This document shows, piece by piece, positions 22,520-34,760 of a DNA stretch of 64,000 bases. The first letter of the stretch is position 1. The number at the start of each line of letters is the position of its first letter. The notes below the pieces were generated by a model. The model did no database searches, was not told the DNA's origin, and was given only the letters and a program-made list of their open reading frames with translations. The position numbers and the translations under genes are program-made. This DNA comes from Phragmites australis (taxonomy: Eukaryota; Streptophyta; Magnoliopsida; Poales; Poaceae): the NCBI RefSeq assembly GCF_958298935.1, contig NC_084939.1:7765501-7829500 (forward strand). The letters are read 5' to 3'.

Positions 22520-22851
22520 GCTTCTACTAGTAGTACAAGGAATGAGGTTTTCTGAATCTCTTCGGTGTAAATGCCAACACCATCCTCAGCATCATGTTGG
22601 CCCACCTTTCAAAATGTACAAGCTTTTGCTAGCCTCGCCACTCAGTTGTGCAACAAGGAGCAATAGTTTGATCCTGGATCTAAAATTCAATAGTACTGTG
22701 CAAACATCATCTTCTCTCGACAGTGTCTGCACCACAGACTGTTCTCCATTTCAGCAGTCAAAGCTCAGGACTAAATCCATGATCTCTCTGTCGAAGTTTT
22801 GTAGCATTTTTCGTTCCCTGAATTCTCTCGATCTGCATAAGTTATCACTTA
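22520..22851. other. No gene seen
   Basis: Unique-looking DNA adjoining element I. A 100-codon frame reads out of the LTR into it on the plus strand but resembles nothing recognised. Confidence 0.4.
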
Positions 22852-23067
22852 GGGATTGTTTGGCACAGCTCTAGATCTAAAATTCATGTTAGATCTAAAG
22901 TTTATATAATAAAATAAAGTAATTCAAATATTTATTTTTATCTAAAATAAAATTCAAATGATTTAGCTAAATACCTTGAATCCGTCCATAGTTCTAGATT
23001 CTAAATTTCTTAGAGCTGGATATGACTAACTCTAAAAAATTTAGGATCTAGATCCCTACCAAATATG
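22852..23067. mobile_element. MITE candidate
   Basis: A 216-bp AT-rich segment. Its ends form an imperfect terminal inverted repeat of about 25 bp: GGATTGTTTGGCACAGCTCT at the left, and on the minus strand from the right CATATTTGGTAGGGATCTAG; CTAGATC is common to both. TTTGG-type ends around an AT-rich interior are typical of small non-autonomous DNA transposons in grasses. No clear target duplication was found. Confidence 0.45.
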
Positions 23068-23790
23068 ACTGTATTACCAAATAACTCAATCACAATCATT
23101 TTGACTCCATTGTCTCTTAACAAAAATTCGCGGACCGACATAATCTAAGTTTATAAAAGTAGTTGATCCTAATAATTTTGGATGACCCATAATGTGCTTT
23201 CCAGCATGCCTGACAGATATACCAACAAGCGAATCTTACACAGGCAAAGCTTCCTCCCCCATTTTCATTCTCCATGAGCGATCCACTAGTGGATACAGTT
23301 CCCTGCAAAATGTTCTCAATCAGGCATTTTCACATGTTCTCATCTGCCTCGTTATCAGAATAAATCTTGAGCACCTTGTAACAGCCACCGTTAGTGGCAC
23401 TTTTTTTATCCCTTGTTAAGGCCATTAGGGCCATTAAGGTCATCAAGGCCATTAGGGCCACATTAAGGCTAGTTTTTAGACTTATTTTACTTGCTGTTTC
23501 ATAAGATAAATAGAAGAGAAAATGTTGTGACAGAAGCAGCACAAAAAACATCTAGTGTGTTCGTGTGTGTTAATCACAGTCGAGTCCAATATTTGCCATC
23601 ATAGCATGTGTTGTCGATCCAAGCGTTGGTATGTTGCTGTTGACTCCTAGTTGGCTCCAAGTGACGAGCAGTCGAGGACTCCTCCACGATGTGGCCACCA
23701 TAGCTCACTAACATCTCCTCTGTGCCGACCGTGACACCGTGATGTTGGTGGTCGCGTGGTCGTGTAGCGCGTCATCACGGAAACGTTTAG
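23068..23790. other. No gene seen; short GGCCATTA repeat
   Basis: Contains a small imperfect tandem of AAGGCCATTAGGGCCATTAA near 23418-23465. Otherwise nothing recognised. The right part may be upstream sequence of element G. Confidence 0.4.
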
Positions 23791-25317
23791 CTCGGTGGTC
23801 TATCCCACGCTCACCCGGACAATCTACACCGACTGTGTGTTTGTGATGCGTGTCAGTTTGCAAGAGTAGGGTCTTTGGGATATGATCGAGCCCGGTGGTG
23901 GTGACTATAGCGATGACAGACTAGCGATGTCCGCCATTCTCCGCGCCATGCCACCGGAGATGTTGTCAACTCTCATTGTCAAGGACACCACCAATGAAGC
24001 ATGGGATGTGATCAAGACAATGCGCGTCACTGTTGAGCCTGTCACAGAAGCAAACGCACAGAAGCTGAAACACAAGCTCGGTGAGATCGCGCTCATGGAT
24101 GACGAGTCAGTTGACAACTTTGCCATGAGAATCACAAGCCTCACCAACAACCTTCACATTCTAGGGGACAACGTCACCGACATGGAGGTGGTAAAGAAAT
24201 TTCTGCAGGTCATCCCCGAACTTCTCCGCAGGTTGCCATCTCCATCGAGATCGCCTTAATCTGAGCATGCTCTCGATCGAGGAGGTGACCGGTCTCTTGC
24301 ATGTTGTGGAGCACAGGTATAAGCTCAGCTCTTTGGGTGACAATGGTGGGCATAAGCTACTCCTCATTGAGGAGTGGCTAGCTCGCAAGAAGCGCGATGG
24401 CGAGGGTAGATCTAGTAACAACAGCAATGGTGGCTCTCATCGTCGTCATAGCAAGGACCATTGGCGCGGTCACGGCAACAGGCCACTGATGGCAACACCA
24501 ACACATCCTGCCCAAGTGGTGGCAATGATTAGTGCCCAAACTATGTTAAGTTCAGGCATTGGGCCAAGGACTGTAGAAGCAGACCAGAGCAACAAGAGCA
24601 GGACCATGTGGCCTAGGATGATGAGCCCTCCTTGCTGATGATGAGGGAAAACATCGAACCCTCGCTGCCATCATGCACCAACACTCTACCGCCACCATCG
24701 TGCTGTAACTCTTCCTCGATGCCGCTACGTGACTCCATCCATATAAGAGAAAAGAAGGTCTTTGTCCAGCTTAGTTGGGAGGAGGACCATGATTGCAAAT
24801 AATGGGTCCTTGACACCGGGGCCAGTAACCATATGACATGGTCCCAGGTGGCCTTCTTTGGCTTGGATGCCGGGATCTGTGGCACCATCAAGTTCGGTGA
24901 TGGTTCCATCATGCATGTTGAAGGGTGCAGGACGATTTTGTTCGCCATCAAGAACAGGGAGCACCGCGCCTTCTCGGGGGTCTACTTCATCCCGAAGCTC
25001 ACTGCAAATATCATTAGCGTAGGGTATCTCGATGGAGTCGGCCTCCAGGTGCTCATCTATGGCTAGGTGATGAGGATCCACGACCTCGAGCGCTGTCTGT
25101 TGGTGAATGTCAGGCATTCATCCAACTGACTCTACGTGCTCGAAATCAACATTGCACGACCAGTGTGCCTATCAGCACGCAGCGAGGAGAGTGCTTGGGG
25201 GTGGCACACAAAGTTCAACTATCTCAACTTCCCAGTGTTGCGAAAGCTAGCGTGAAGAGGCGTGGTGCGCGGACTGCCAGCGGTCGAGCAGGTGGACTAG
25301 ATTTGTTAAGGGTGCCT
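23791..25317 (+). pseudogene. Ty1/copia remnant G, gag-protease-pre-integrase part
   Basis: The gag is recognisable from YPTLTRTIYTD near 23800 through MIEPGGGDYSDDRLAMSA (23882) and LSIEEVTGLLHVVEHRY (24270), a UBN2-type copia gag with frameshifts near 24240 and 24500. The protease motif WVLDTGASNHMTW follows near 24805, then a typical protease tail (FSGVYFIPKLTANIISVG). A pre-integrase stretch near 25200-25310, spread over more than one frame, runs up to the insertion point of the solo LTR. Several stops and frameshifts make it a pseudogene. No LTR of this element was identified. Confidence 0.85.
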
Positions 25318-27953
25318 TGTCGATACCGATCCAAGGAAAAAACCAATCTCATCTATGTGCTGAGCCCAGGGATTAATCCTAACATATAGTGACTTCATAG
25401 ATGAATATCATTACAATATCACACTTAATTGTCATTAAACGTCTTACAAAAGTGACATTCGAGGGCCAAGATCCAAATAAACTGCAACGTAGCTACGTGT
25501 TCTCTAATCCTTCATGACATCTCTATAGGCACGATCGATGTAGAATGCATCTTAGAACGATCCATCCTTAGCGAACTCTTCGATTCCTTCTCTAACTGAG
25601 TGTTTAATGATAGCAAAAGAGAGCACATATCGTACTCAACAAGTTATGAGAAAATACTATGCATATGAAAGCTTAACAACAATATGGTAATATGGCTCTT
25701 TTGCATGAAACATCATTTAGGTAAAAGCATTTAAAAGGCAATAATAATTAAGTAAACAATTGTAAATAAACAACCACCTCAAGATTCTAACCATCTTTAT
25801 TTAACCAACCTTCCAGCATCTCAACCAATGTTCCCACCACCAAGGTTTACAACCACTTCAATCATAGCTCCCACCATCATGACTGACCAAACCAACCAAA
25901 CCATCAAGTTCTAATCATGTGAGGTTTTTCTTGCCACTCGTAACTGTGAGTATGGTTGATTAACTAGTTTTACACTCTGCAAAGGTCGTACACTTTACCC
26001 ACGAGTCATGAGATACTCTTTTGTCGATACTCGTTAGTACTTTACACACTTCCGAGGTGTGTGATGAGTTGACCACTTCAAAGACTTTACAATGCCCCTC
26101 TCAGCATGTGCATATCCACTAAGGTTTCATCGCCGCGTGAATACACCTAACAATGGAAGCCCCCTCTTGTGCCAATGGAACACCCTGGAAGTACACCATT
26201 TTGTTCCACACAACCGGATGGTCTACACAATGCTGAGAGCATGCAAATTAGTTGGCTAGGACAGTCCCATTATAAGCTTGTGGAAAGATCACTCCATGAA
26301 CCGGTCCTTCGATTTGAGCACGACTATCACATCCCAACTGTACAACCTGTACCAGTCTCATCAAACCATTGCTAAATCCCTATACCATGTTGCTATAAAA
26401 ATTATGTCATCATCTTTTATCATTGTTGCATAGAACCATTATCAAGTTTCATAGAGCAATTATCACGATCACTATCCCAAGCACACATAAACACCAAGAT
26501 CCAAAAGAACCAAATATCACATAACAAACATCATCACATACAAGATCATACTTTTATATACAATCCTGTGAAAGAATAGGTCAAATCAAAGTAATGATTA
26601 ACAAGTTACAACTTTCGAAAGATTAAAACAGGACCAAAAATATTATATATAGATGAAGTCATGTTGCTAGGAATTTTCTAGAATTTTTTGGAGACATATA
26701 TGATTTTATGGGATTTTCTAAGGATTTTTCTAGATTTTCCTAGCATTTATTTGAATTATAAAACTATATAAAAATATTAAACATAATTTAAAAATATTGA
26801 AACATTAATAAAATTATTTTCCAAATTATTCCTATTTTACAATTATTTTTATACTGAAAAACTATTTATTGCGCAATATATATGATTTATGACTTTAGTA
26901 GAACATAAAACAAATAAAAAGAAAATGATGACTAGCTTGCTGACACATTAGCTTCTGCCGATGTGGCCCGCTACGCCAGCTAAAAGGCTAATGTGGCAAT
27001 AGACGACGTTAGGGTTAGGTAACGCCTCCATTACACTTCATTAAATCTCGGTCGTCTAATCGGTATCTTATGGTCAAGATCTATCCTCTCTAAACCATTA
27101 CGTAACTTCTAATCTCAGCCACGAGCAATGGATCGGATGACTGCGACTCGATCGACCTCGGTGCTAGCGAAACAGAGGGCGGCGGCGGTACTACTGCGGT
27201 GGCACATGGCCGAACTTTGGCCGAAAAGATGCTAGCAGCTACGGCTTGCGACGGTGAGCGGCGAAAAACACTCAGGGCATCATGACAAACTCACCTCGGG
27301 GTCGTATCTTCGTTGGTGAGGTCTTGGCAAAGCTGGTGACGAGTGATGGTGGCGGCGGTGGCTCTCATGCTATGCGGATGGGGGGGTCTACGTTGGGTAA
27401 TCGAAGGCAAAAAGTGAGGTTTTTTGCTCGAGTTGTTCCAGAGAGGCTCTAGGGATCAGTATATATAGTCGTGAGAGTGTTGGCTTAGAGATTGAGTCAG
27501 ATTAGGTTTAAATGGAGTCTGGTGATGTTACGCGTCACTTTTCGAGTTTGGACTAGGTACGATTGAAGATAAATTAGGCAAAAGCGTCGCAAAGTATCAG
27601 CATCCATCACCTTTCTAGAAGCTTTCCTTTCCGTTTTATAGCTCAATTTTACTCGAATTTATCTGGCTGATGTCTTGAGCTCAAGGTCCAACTTGGGATT
27701 TACTTGGGCACTATCATTTCCATCTCGGGCTCTTACTTCTCGATGGATAGGCGGTCCCTTTTGGTTGGTCACCTATGGATTTCAGCTTGGATTCGACATC
27801 GTCTGGATAGTCTCCCACGTTGCCTTGTTCGTGATGGACTCGATATAGAGAAGAGAGGGGGAGGCGGGAGGTAGACGAAGGCGGATAGATGGGCTGATGC
27901 ACGCGCAAGGGAAAAGGGCCAGCTCACTCGGCATCTCGGCCTAGAAAGACTGC

Positions 27954-27956
<3 letters not shown>

Positions 27957-28012
<56 letters not shown>
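27957..28012. repeat. (AG)n microsatellite
   Basis: About 28 AG units inside the solo LTR. On the minus strand this is (CT)n. Confidence 0.95.
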
Positions 28013-28017
<5 letters not shown>

Positions 28018-28139
28018 CGGGCCAGCTGGGTTTAGGCCCGAACTCCTTTTCCTTTTTCTTATACCTTTTCTATTTCTTTTCTTCTTTTCTCTAGGTATTC
28101 TATTGTATATTCCTATATATTTATACATATACAACATAT

Positions 28140-28285
28140 ACTCTTGTATATATATATATATATATTATGTATAAGCTTATATATTCTCATAAAAAGGAAA
28201 ACATTTCCCTCAATACATATATACTTATACATGTATATACATACCTTCATATGTATGTATACATACATATATACATATTTAGGGT
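28140..28285. repeat. (TA)n / (CATA)n microsatellite
   Basis: Imperfect TA and CATA repeats near the minus-strand start of the solo LTR. Confidence 0.8.
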
Positions 28286-28367
28286 TTATTTGACTTTTGC
28301 AAACGTTTTTATTTTCTTTATGAAAATCATTTTAATTCCTTTTTGTTTTAGAATTTGGGTTGTTACA

Positions 28368-29655
28368 TGCCTTGCCAACAAGCATCGTCGAATGCCATTC
28401 TCGGAGCACGCCGACTACCACGCCAAATGCATCCTTGAACTGGTGCACAAGTACTTGTGTGGGCTAATCTATCCGACGACCTCAAGCAGCAAGCACTTTT
28501 TCCTGCTTCTTGTCAACGACCACAGCTGATTCATGTGGTTGGAACTGCTTCTGTCCAAGGATCGAGCACCGATGGCTATCAAGCGCTTCCAGGCGGTAGT
28601 GGAGGTGGAGTCTGAGCGAAAGCTGCATGCCCTTCACATGGATCGAAGAGAATTTATTTTGGCTGACTTTGCCAAGCACTGCGTGGAACACGATGTATGA
28701 TGACATCTCACAACACCATATTCACCATAGCATAACGATGTTGTGGAACACCATAATCAAATAGTGGTGGTGACGGCACACAACATGATAAAGGTGAAGG
28801 ACATTCCAAGGATGTTCTGGGAAGAGACCATGACCACAACCATCTATGTTTTGAATAGGTCACCAACTAAGAGCACCGTGGGGATGACTCAATTTGAGGC
28901 ATGATACGGGAATAATCCAGTGGTGCATCATCTCTGCACATTCAGCTGAATCATCCATGTCAAGCTCAACATGCCGCATCAGAAGAAACTCAAGGATCGG
29001 AGCAAGCCAATGATCTTCATTGGCTATGAGCATGTATCAAAGGCATACTGCACCTATGACCCGACCAAAAACCGTGTTCATGTGACGCGGGATGTGGTGT
29101 TCGACGAATTGGCATAGTGGGATTGGAGCCCAGAGCAAAAGCATGGTGTGATCGACGATGATGCGTTCACGGTAGAGTCGCCCATTGGCCCTGTCCCGCA
29201 GAACTAGAGCACGTTGGCTGGTGGCTTGCCATCACCCGCAAGCTCGCCGGGGGTGGGATCGCCTCTCCACCAAGAATCCATGAGTATCATCTTGATGCCT
29301 ACCACAAGGGCACTCCACTCTATTAACGCACCATCGACAACATCCTCGGTCTGACCATGCCACGGGGGTATGCAGCCCGCTAACTCAACCTCGAGGAGCT
29401 TCACATGGTGAGTGTCGAGGAACCAAGCACCCTTGTTGAAGCAGGGCAGATTGATAGCTGGCAGAAGACGATGTGGGAGGAGATGGACTCCATTACTTAC
29501 AACAAGTCCTGACTTGAAGCCTTGTCAATCTACCTGCAAGTCATCACACAATCGGCTTGAAGTGGTTGTACAAAGTGAAGCGCGACGAGCATAGAGACAT
29601 CATGAAGTACAAGGCATGTCTCATCGCCAAGGGCTACGTCCAGTGATAGGGGGTG
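28368..29655 (+). pseudogene. Ty1/copia remnant G, integrase and start of reverse transcriptase
   Basis: Resumes exactly at the solo-LTR target duplication with CLANKHRRMPF, the second cysteine region of pre-integrase. The integrase core follows (LELVHKYLCGL; FFLLLVNDHS; ALHMDRREF), with a TGA where relatives have Arg (CGA). Later pieces include the integrase C-terminal MIFIGYEH region near 29005 and the first reverse-transcriptase block (KWLYKVKRDEHRDIMKYKA) near 29565. It is cut off at about 29655, where it meets the gag of element F in the opposite orientation. The second catalytic Asp survives but the conserved Gly-Gly is altered; many frameshifts are present. Confidence 0.85.
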
Positions 29656-30404
29656 GACTTATGGCCCAACTCACCACACATGTAATAGACGATTTGGCCC
29701 TTCTTATTCTTCATAAGCTTAGTCTTGACATAAGTTGTAGGAGCAGGCTTCTTGTCTTTCTTCATATTCTTGCATGGGTTCTTGTGCACAAGGTTAGCTT
29801 GAACAGGAGCCTTTACCCCACCATAGACAACCTTTGATAGCAGCAATGAGCTCGTTAAGAGTTAGTCGCTGCTTCAAGTGTCGACACGCAGTGACAAAGT
29901 CACACCAAGAAGGAGGCAATTTGGCTAGGATGACATTAATCTGAAATCCTTCTAGAAGAGTGCATCCATTACTGACCCAAGTCACGTATAATAAGGAGCT
30001 GTAGTTCATGAATTTGCTCCATAATAGGCATACCCTCAACCATTTGGTAGTTCAGATAGTTTGCTGTAGTAAAGGACTCATTCCCATTATCACTTTCAGC
30101 ACATTTCTCATTGAGCTCCTCCTAGACTTTTCATGCCTCTGTGAAATTCACATACACATCGAATGGCCAGTTTGATAGGACATCTAAGATGCACACCATT
30201 GTTGAATAGTTCACCTTTGCCCAATGGGTGTGATCTTTCGACCTCGTCAGTCACATCTACCCTAGGAGGGGTGGGCACCTCTTCATTGATGACCTAGAAT
30301 AAACCGAGCTTAGTCAACTAGAGCTTCACCATAGACTGCTAGCACTTAAAGCCAGCCCCATCAAGCACCTCCGGCTTAATAGCATCTGAGGACGATGAAG
30401 CCAT
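29640..30404 (-). pseudogene. Element F gag (decayed)
   Basis: Starts at 30404 (MASSSSDAIKPEVLDGAGFKC), 25 bp inside the LTR, and corresponds to the gag of element I in start, spacing and motifs. TAG codons occur at three positions where Trp is expected early in the gag. Further on, NVILAKLPPSWCDFVTACRH and LTLNELIAAIKG are recognisable, then a zinc-knuckle start (YYMCGELGHK) that breaks off at the junction with element G near 29650. Frameshifts are also present. Confidence 0.85.
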
Positions 30405-30429
30405 TGGAACAACAATTGGATTTCTGGAT

Positions 30430-31825
30430 TGTTGTAAATAATACAATATTAACAAGACAAAATATTTCCAGCAGATTCCATTTATTTTGAGAAGGGTCAA
30501 ACAAACGAGTGCAAATAAAAATGACACATACAAATAGATATCAAGCATATTACAGAATATTACGCCTACGTCATTATTGTAGAGAATCGGGCCACCATGA
30601 ATAAAAGATGACACTAAAAAGGAAACAACTAGCATAATGCTCAAGCTGATTTTAACCATTTGTTCTCTCAGGTGTCTGGATACCAGAACCTAAAAATCTA
30701 GCCTCCCTGAAACATGATGTTGTGCTGCTAGTTATCTTATACCCACAACACTAGGGTCAATACTCAACAACTAGTTAAGATAGACAATTTCCTAAGCAAT
30801 TAAGGCATTGAACCATCAGCTTCCTAAATCATATACACCAAAGAACAAGGCTCACTGTTCAGATTAGCTTGGATGCACTTCTTTGGCCAATCAACACAAT
30901 TAATCAGAGAGATTCAGCTAGCCGAACCAATCAGAGTTAAGAACAAGGATATTGTACTGTACTAGTTGTAATCACATCAAGTACCTAATGAAGTACCAAG
31001 ATCATGTTCCAGATGACTAGTTTGAAGAGCAATCAAAAGAACAGAGATTAACCAAAATACATTCTAATATGACAGGAAGTAGTGGGTAAACAACTATCAG
31101 TTCAAGGCCAAAATATTACAACTGCAATTGTCTAAATCAAACTTTACTAACCCATACACAGCAAGGAACATACACAAATGGAGAAGTACAATCATAATAC
31201 TTAAGAGGAACAAACACTCAAAGCTGTTCGAAAGTTAGAGCAAGGCACGACAAGATTGCCACTGTCCCAGAAATCCAATTGTCACCATTTGTGCCATGGT
31301 CTCACTGGCAAGGAAGATGGAGATACGATAAGCCTGCCACACTACGTAGAACACCGTGATGCGGAATCGAGCCTCGGATGTAGCTGCTAAAGGTGGTACC
31401 TCCAATACTCGGTGAAGCAACCTTGCTTCTCCCCTGAACCTTGCAGACCAACCTTGCCGGAAGCCGACAAGCTCGTCGTCGATCTACTATAAAATTATCA
31501 GAGCACAGAGGGACCAAGGAGCTCTAGATTGAGGTGTATTCTCTCTGTTCTTGAGAAGCGCCTGTGGGAGAGAAGATATAGAGGAGAAGGAGGAGTTGCC
31601 GGCCGCGTAAATCTAGCGCATGGTGCAATGGCCTTGCGCCCACCCACGAGCGAAGCACGCTATAGGCAGAGTCGCCGCTGCTCCCATCAAAAGATGGAGA
31701 GAGTCCTCTCCTGCCATCCCTCCAGCCAAGCCCTATTGGGCCACTTTTCAAAAGCCTATAGACAAATCTCAAGCCCAAATCAGTTTTCCAAATTAAAATT
31801 TTAGGAAAAATAATTTTCCACAACA
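30430..31825 (-). repeat. LTR of element F shared by gag and pol parts
   Basis: A 1396-bp segment with TG...CA ends. On the minus strand it is preceded by a purine-rich tract (TTGGTGAGGAT) and the pol 3' end, and is followed by ATCCAGAAA and gag. It therefore has the features of a 3' LTR on one side and of a 5' LTR on the other. The single LTR between pol and gag indicates two tandem copies that share one LTR. A similar ATCCAGAAA follows the 5' LTR of element I. Confidence 0.8.
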
Positions 31826-32328
31826 ATCCTCACCAAATTTTGAGTTGGAAATGAGACCTTGTTTAACATATAGTTGTTTGACAATGGGTGCCTTCTGGGC
31901 TTGAACCCATCGTCTAGCTTCAAGGACTACGACTCTGCACAAACAAAGGAGGACTAAGCCTTGATCCTAAGTCTTGGCATGGGAGCTTTCACCCAAGTAG
32001 CATCATGTACAAGGCATCTTACACTTAGCTCTCGAGTTAGGACTTTGCAGTCATGTCCTTAGTATCTTTTCTCATGGACATCTTTTAGGAGTATACCCGA
32101 AACTTCCATTGATCGCGTCCTCACGATCATGCTCACATAGGTGAGTTCTCCTAGGAGGCCTGTAGGACGACTCCTATTGCCAAGCGGCATCGAACTTATT
32201 AAGAGCTTGTAGCTCAGCCTTCCATATAGTAGAACAATGCAACTAATGGGACACTAGATGTGCTCTTTATCCACACAACTTGTTTTCCTCGAGGCTAGTT
32301 CTTGGGATCTCAGGTCTCCTAAGATAGG
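31826..32328 (-). other. 3' untranslated region and polypurine tract of element F
   Basis: Non-coding. Resembles 20324-20848 of element I. The polypurine tract lies at about 31826-31838 on the minus strand. Confidence 0.7.
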
Positions 32329-33356
32329 TTACCACCGATGTGAATCTTTATTGGGTATGAGGCCTATTCCTTTGGATGCTGCAAGAATGGCCTTCCGCTC
32401 CATTCCTTCGGTGAAAGGATCAGCCAAGTTCCTTTCAGACTGGATGTATTCAACAGTAATGACACCCGTTTCTCTAGCATATCTTAGCAACTTTTGTCGC
32501 CTCTTTATGTGCTTCGAAGAATTCATATTATCTTTCCTACTCTTTAGCTTCACCAAAATGGTTTAGTTATTGCAGTAGGTAAGAATGGCTGGAATGGGAT
32601 TTTCCAGGACTGGTAGGTCAGAAAGGAGCTCTCTAATCCATTCTACCTCTACAGACGTTGAGTCAAGCACTACTAACTCAGCCTCCATTGTGGAACATGT
32701 AAGGAAAGTATGTTTAGAAGACCTCCAAGGCATAGCCCCACTCGCTAGAGTGAAAACATAACCACTCGCAACTTTCATGTCATCCGAGTCACTAATCTAG
32801 TTGGAATCATTGAATCCTTCGAAGACTAAAGGATGGCCAGTATAATGTATTCCCGAATTCATTGTTCACTTTAAATATTTGAGAACTCGCTCTAGTGCTA
32901 TCCAATGATCATCTCCTGGGATAGGCGTATAACGACTCAACCTGCATACGGCATCTGAGATGTCTGGCCTCGTTGCACTAGCTAAGTACATTAGGAAAAA
33001 TATAATTTGTGATTACTTAAGCTGGTTTTTCCCTTGACCTGTGTGCTTTTTAAGCATCGCATTTAGATCATAGGGTGTGGCAACTGGCTTGCAGTCCAAA
33101 TGACCAAAGCAAGTCAAGACTTTGTCCATGTAATGGGATTGAGACAGTGTAATCCTATTCTCACCCTTTATTATCCTAATGATCAAGATTACATCAGCTT
33201 CACCTAGATCTCTCATGTAAATATTCTGGGAGAGAAACGACTTTGTTTGATTAATCATCTCCATGTTGGTCCAAAACAATAATATTTCATCCACGCATAA
33301 ACATAGAATAACACCTTCACTCCCCTTGAATCAATAGTACACACACTTATCGGCTT
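32329..33356 (-). pseudogene. Element F pol, 3' part: reverse transcriptase end and RNase H
   Basis: In minus orientation it starts with KADKCVYY and LCLCVDEILLF (the YVDD position altered to CVDE), then SFLSQNIYMRDLGEADVIL, a poorly preserved connection, and RNase H (SGYVFTLASGAMPWRSSKH; STMEAELVVLDS). A TAA near 32563 stands where relatives have Gln. It ends with NLADPFTEGMERKAI at 32329. At 33352-33356 (GGCTT) it is interrupted by element A and continues at 38805. The altered catalytic motif and the stops show it is dead. Confidence 0.88.
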
Positions 33357-34193
33357 TGATAAGGGCATGGCTCACTCTGATACACACAAGTGGAATTCGT
33401 TCCCCATTATTCATATTTTTTTTCATAAAGAATAGCATACTACTAAGTTTTTGTGTTGTTTTTTTACTTAGAAATATGGGAGAGGCATTACAAGCTCACC
33501 TAGATGTAATTATTCGAGTGCCAAGTCTACTCGAAGAACAAGTCAAGCTCAAGTCGAACTCCAAATTCGGCTCAAAATCTTAGGACAACACGTCAGTAAA
33601 ATGGGCATAAGGTGCTACGTCAGAGTCGAATTGAGGAGATCTTGGACTTACTAGAAAGCTTATGACGAGACCTTTCCCAGGATCTGGATTTGACTAAATA
33701 TTCCTTATAGTTTAGTCAGAATAGAAGGAATAAGCTGTTGCTTCACTGTTTTGGAATTTGTTGGGTCTTGTAATCGTGTCAGGGTTGAAGTACAAATTGT
33801 GTATGCCTCTATCCACGTCTACACAACCCTACGCCCCTTATATATACACAATAGCTATTGTAGTTTAGGCTGGGGTTTTGTTTAGATTATTCTGTTTTAG
33901 ATAGTTTCACCGTATATTAGTTTGTAGAACTGTAAACTCGAGCACTTCATTGGTAATCAGCAATATTCAGATTGCATCTATATGTTCTTTCTTGTGTTCT
34001 TGATTTGCTGGTAGCAAAAGCCTTCTTGAGAGATCAACCACATCGTAGCACGATTGATAACCACGGAGTAGTGGTGTAGTGGTTACGAGGGTTCTCAATT
34101 TATTCTGGTTAGAGCATTTGGATCATGAACGTTGAAACTCCACCAAATCGACTTATCATATTACCTTCGGAAGATCGGGTAAATCCACACCAA
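33357..34193 (+). repeat. 5' LTR of element A
   Basis: 837 bp, starting TGATAAGGGCATGGC. A TATA-like box TTATATATACACA lies near 33838-33850. It shares many words with the LTRs at 37968, 39038 and 40072. Confidence 0.92.
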
Positions 34194-34194
34194 T

Positions 34195-34211
34195 TGGTTT
34201 TAGAGCTTCGG
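34195..34211 (+). promoter_or_regulatory. Primer-binding site of element A (decayed)
   Basis: TGGTTTTAGAGCTTCGG, two mismatches from the iMet-type site TGGTATCAGAGC; the site at 40927 in the related element C is intact. Confidence 0.75.
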
Positions 34212-34496
34212 TTGCTCGTTAGGTAATCTTAATTATCCCCTTTGTTTCTTTATGTTCCATTACCTAGAGTCTACAAAATTGCCCTACAAAAAAGAATGAT
34301 TTAGATCTTAGTTTTTATGTTGTTCAATTCGTTTTGTGCCCTTTGCAATTTTGTTTTTAGTTTTCATGCTATTGAGTTTGAGTCCATCATCGGTGTCTTT
34401 GTTGCTGGTTGAGTCATCATATTCTAGTTTCTAGTGTTGAGTCTTTGCTGATTTAATCGTCGAGTATCTCAGCCTGACCTTGTTTGCTATATCTGA

Positions 34497-34760
34497 GATT
34501 GTGTCTCTAGTTGAGTCGACCATCAACTCGTGTTCGACCACTAGTGGCTTCAACCATCTACTTGAGTTCGACCACTAGCCAAGTCAATCATCTACTCGGG
34601 TTCGACCATTAGTCGTTTCGAACATCTATTCGGGTTAGATCACTAGTCGTTTCGACCACCTCCTCGGATTCAACCACCTAGTTAGATTTGACCATCCTTT
34701 CGGGTTTGGTCATCTAGTCAGATTCGACTATCCATTCAATTTTGCCTCCATAACCTAGTC
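34497..34760 (+). repeat. Minisatellite in the leader of element A
   Basis: Degenerate tandem repeat of units such as TTCGACCACTAGTCG...TCGACCATC, about 34 bp per half-unit. It is the same repeat that occurs in clearer form in element C (41205-41490 and 52694-52993). Confidence 0.75.

Larger units (their letters stand above)
25318..28367 (-). mobile_element. Solo LTR, Tekay/Del-like Ty3/gypsy
   Basis: A 3050-bp insertion in element G. It starts TGTCGATACC, ends GTTGTTACA, and is flanked by TGCCT at 25313-25317 and 28368-28372, a perfect 5-bp target duplication. Reading through without it and one TGCCT restores the order of element G (pre-integrase cysteines to integrase). The minus-strand start TGTAACAACCCAAATTCTA is characteristic of Del/Tekay chromovirus LTRs, which are about 3 kb. 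No coding sequence or second LTR is present, so it is a solo LTR left by LTR-LTR recombination. It includes an (AG)n run and AT microsatellites. Confidence 0.85.

Noticed and set aside
23905..24150. Minus-strand serine-rich frame
   Set aside because: Shadow of the gag of remnant G, which has family-specific motifs on the plus strand.
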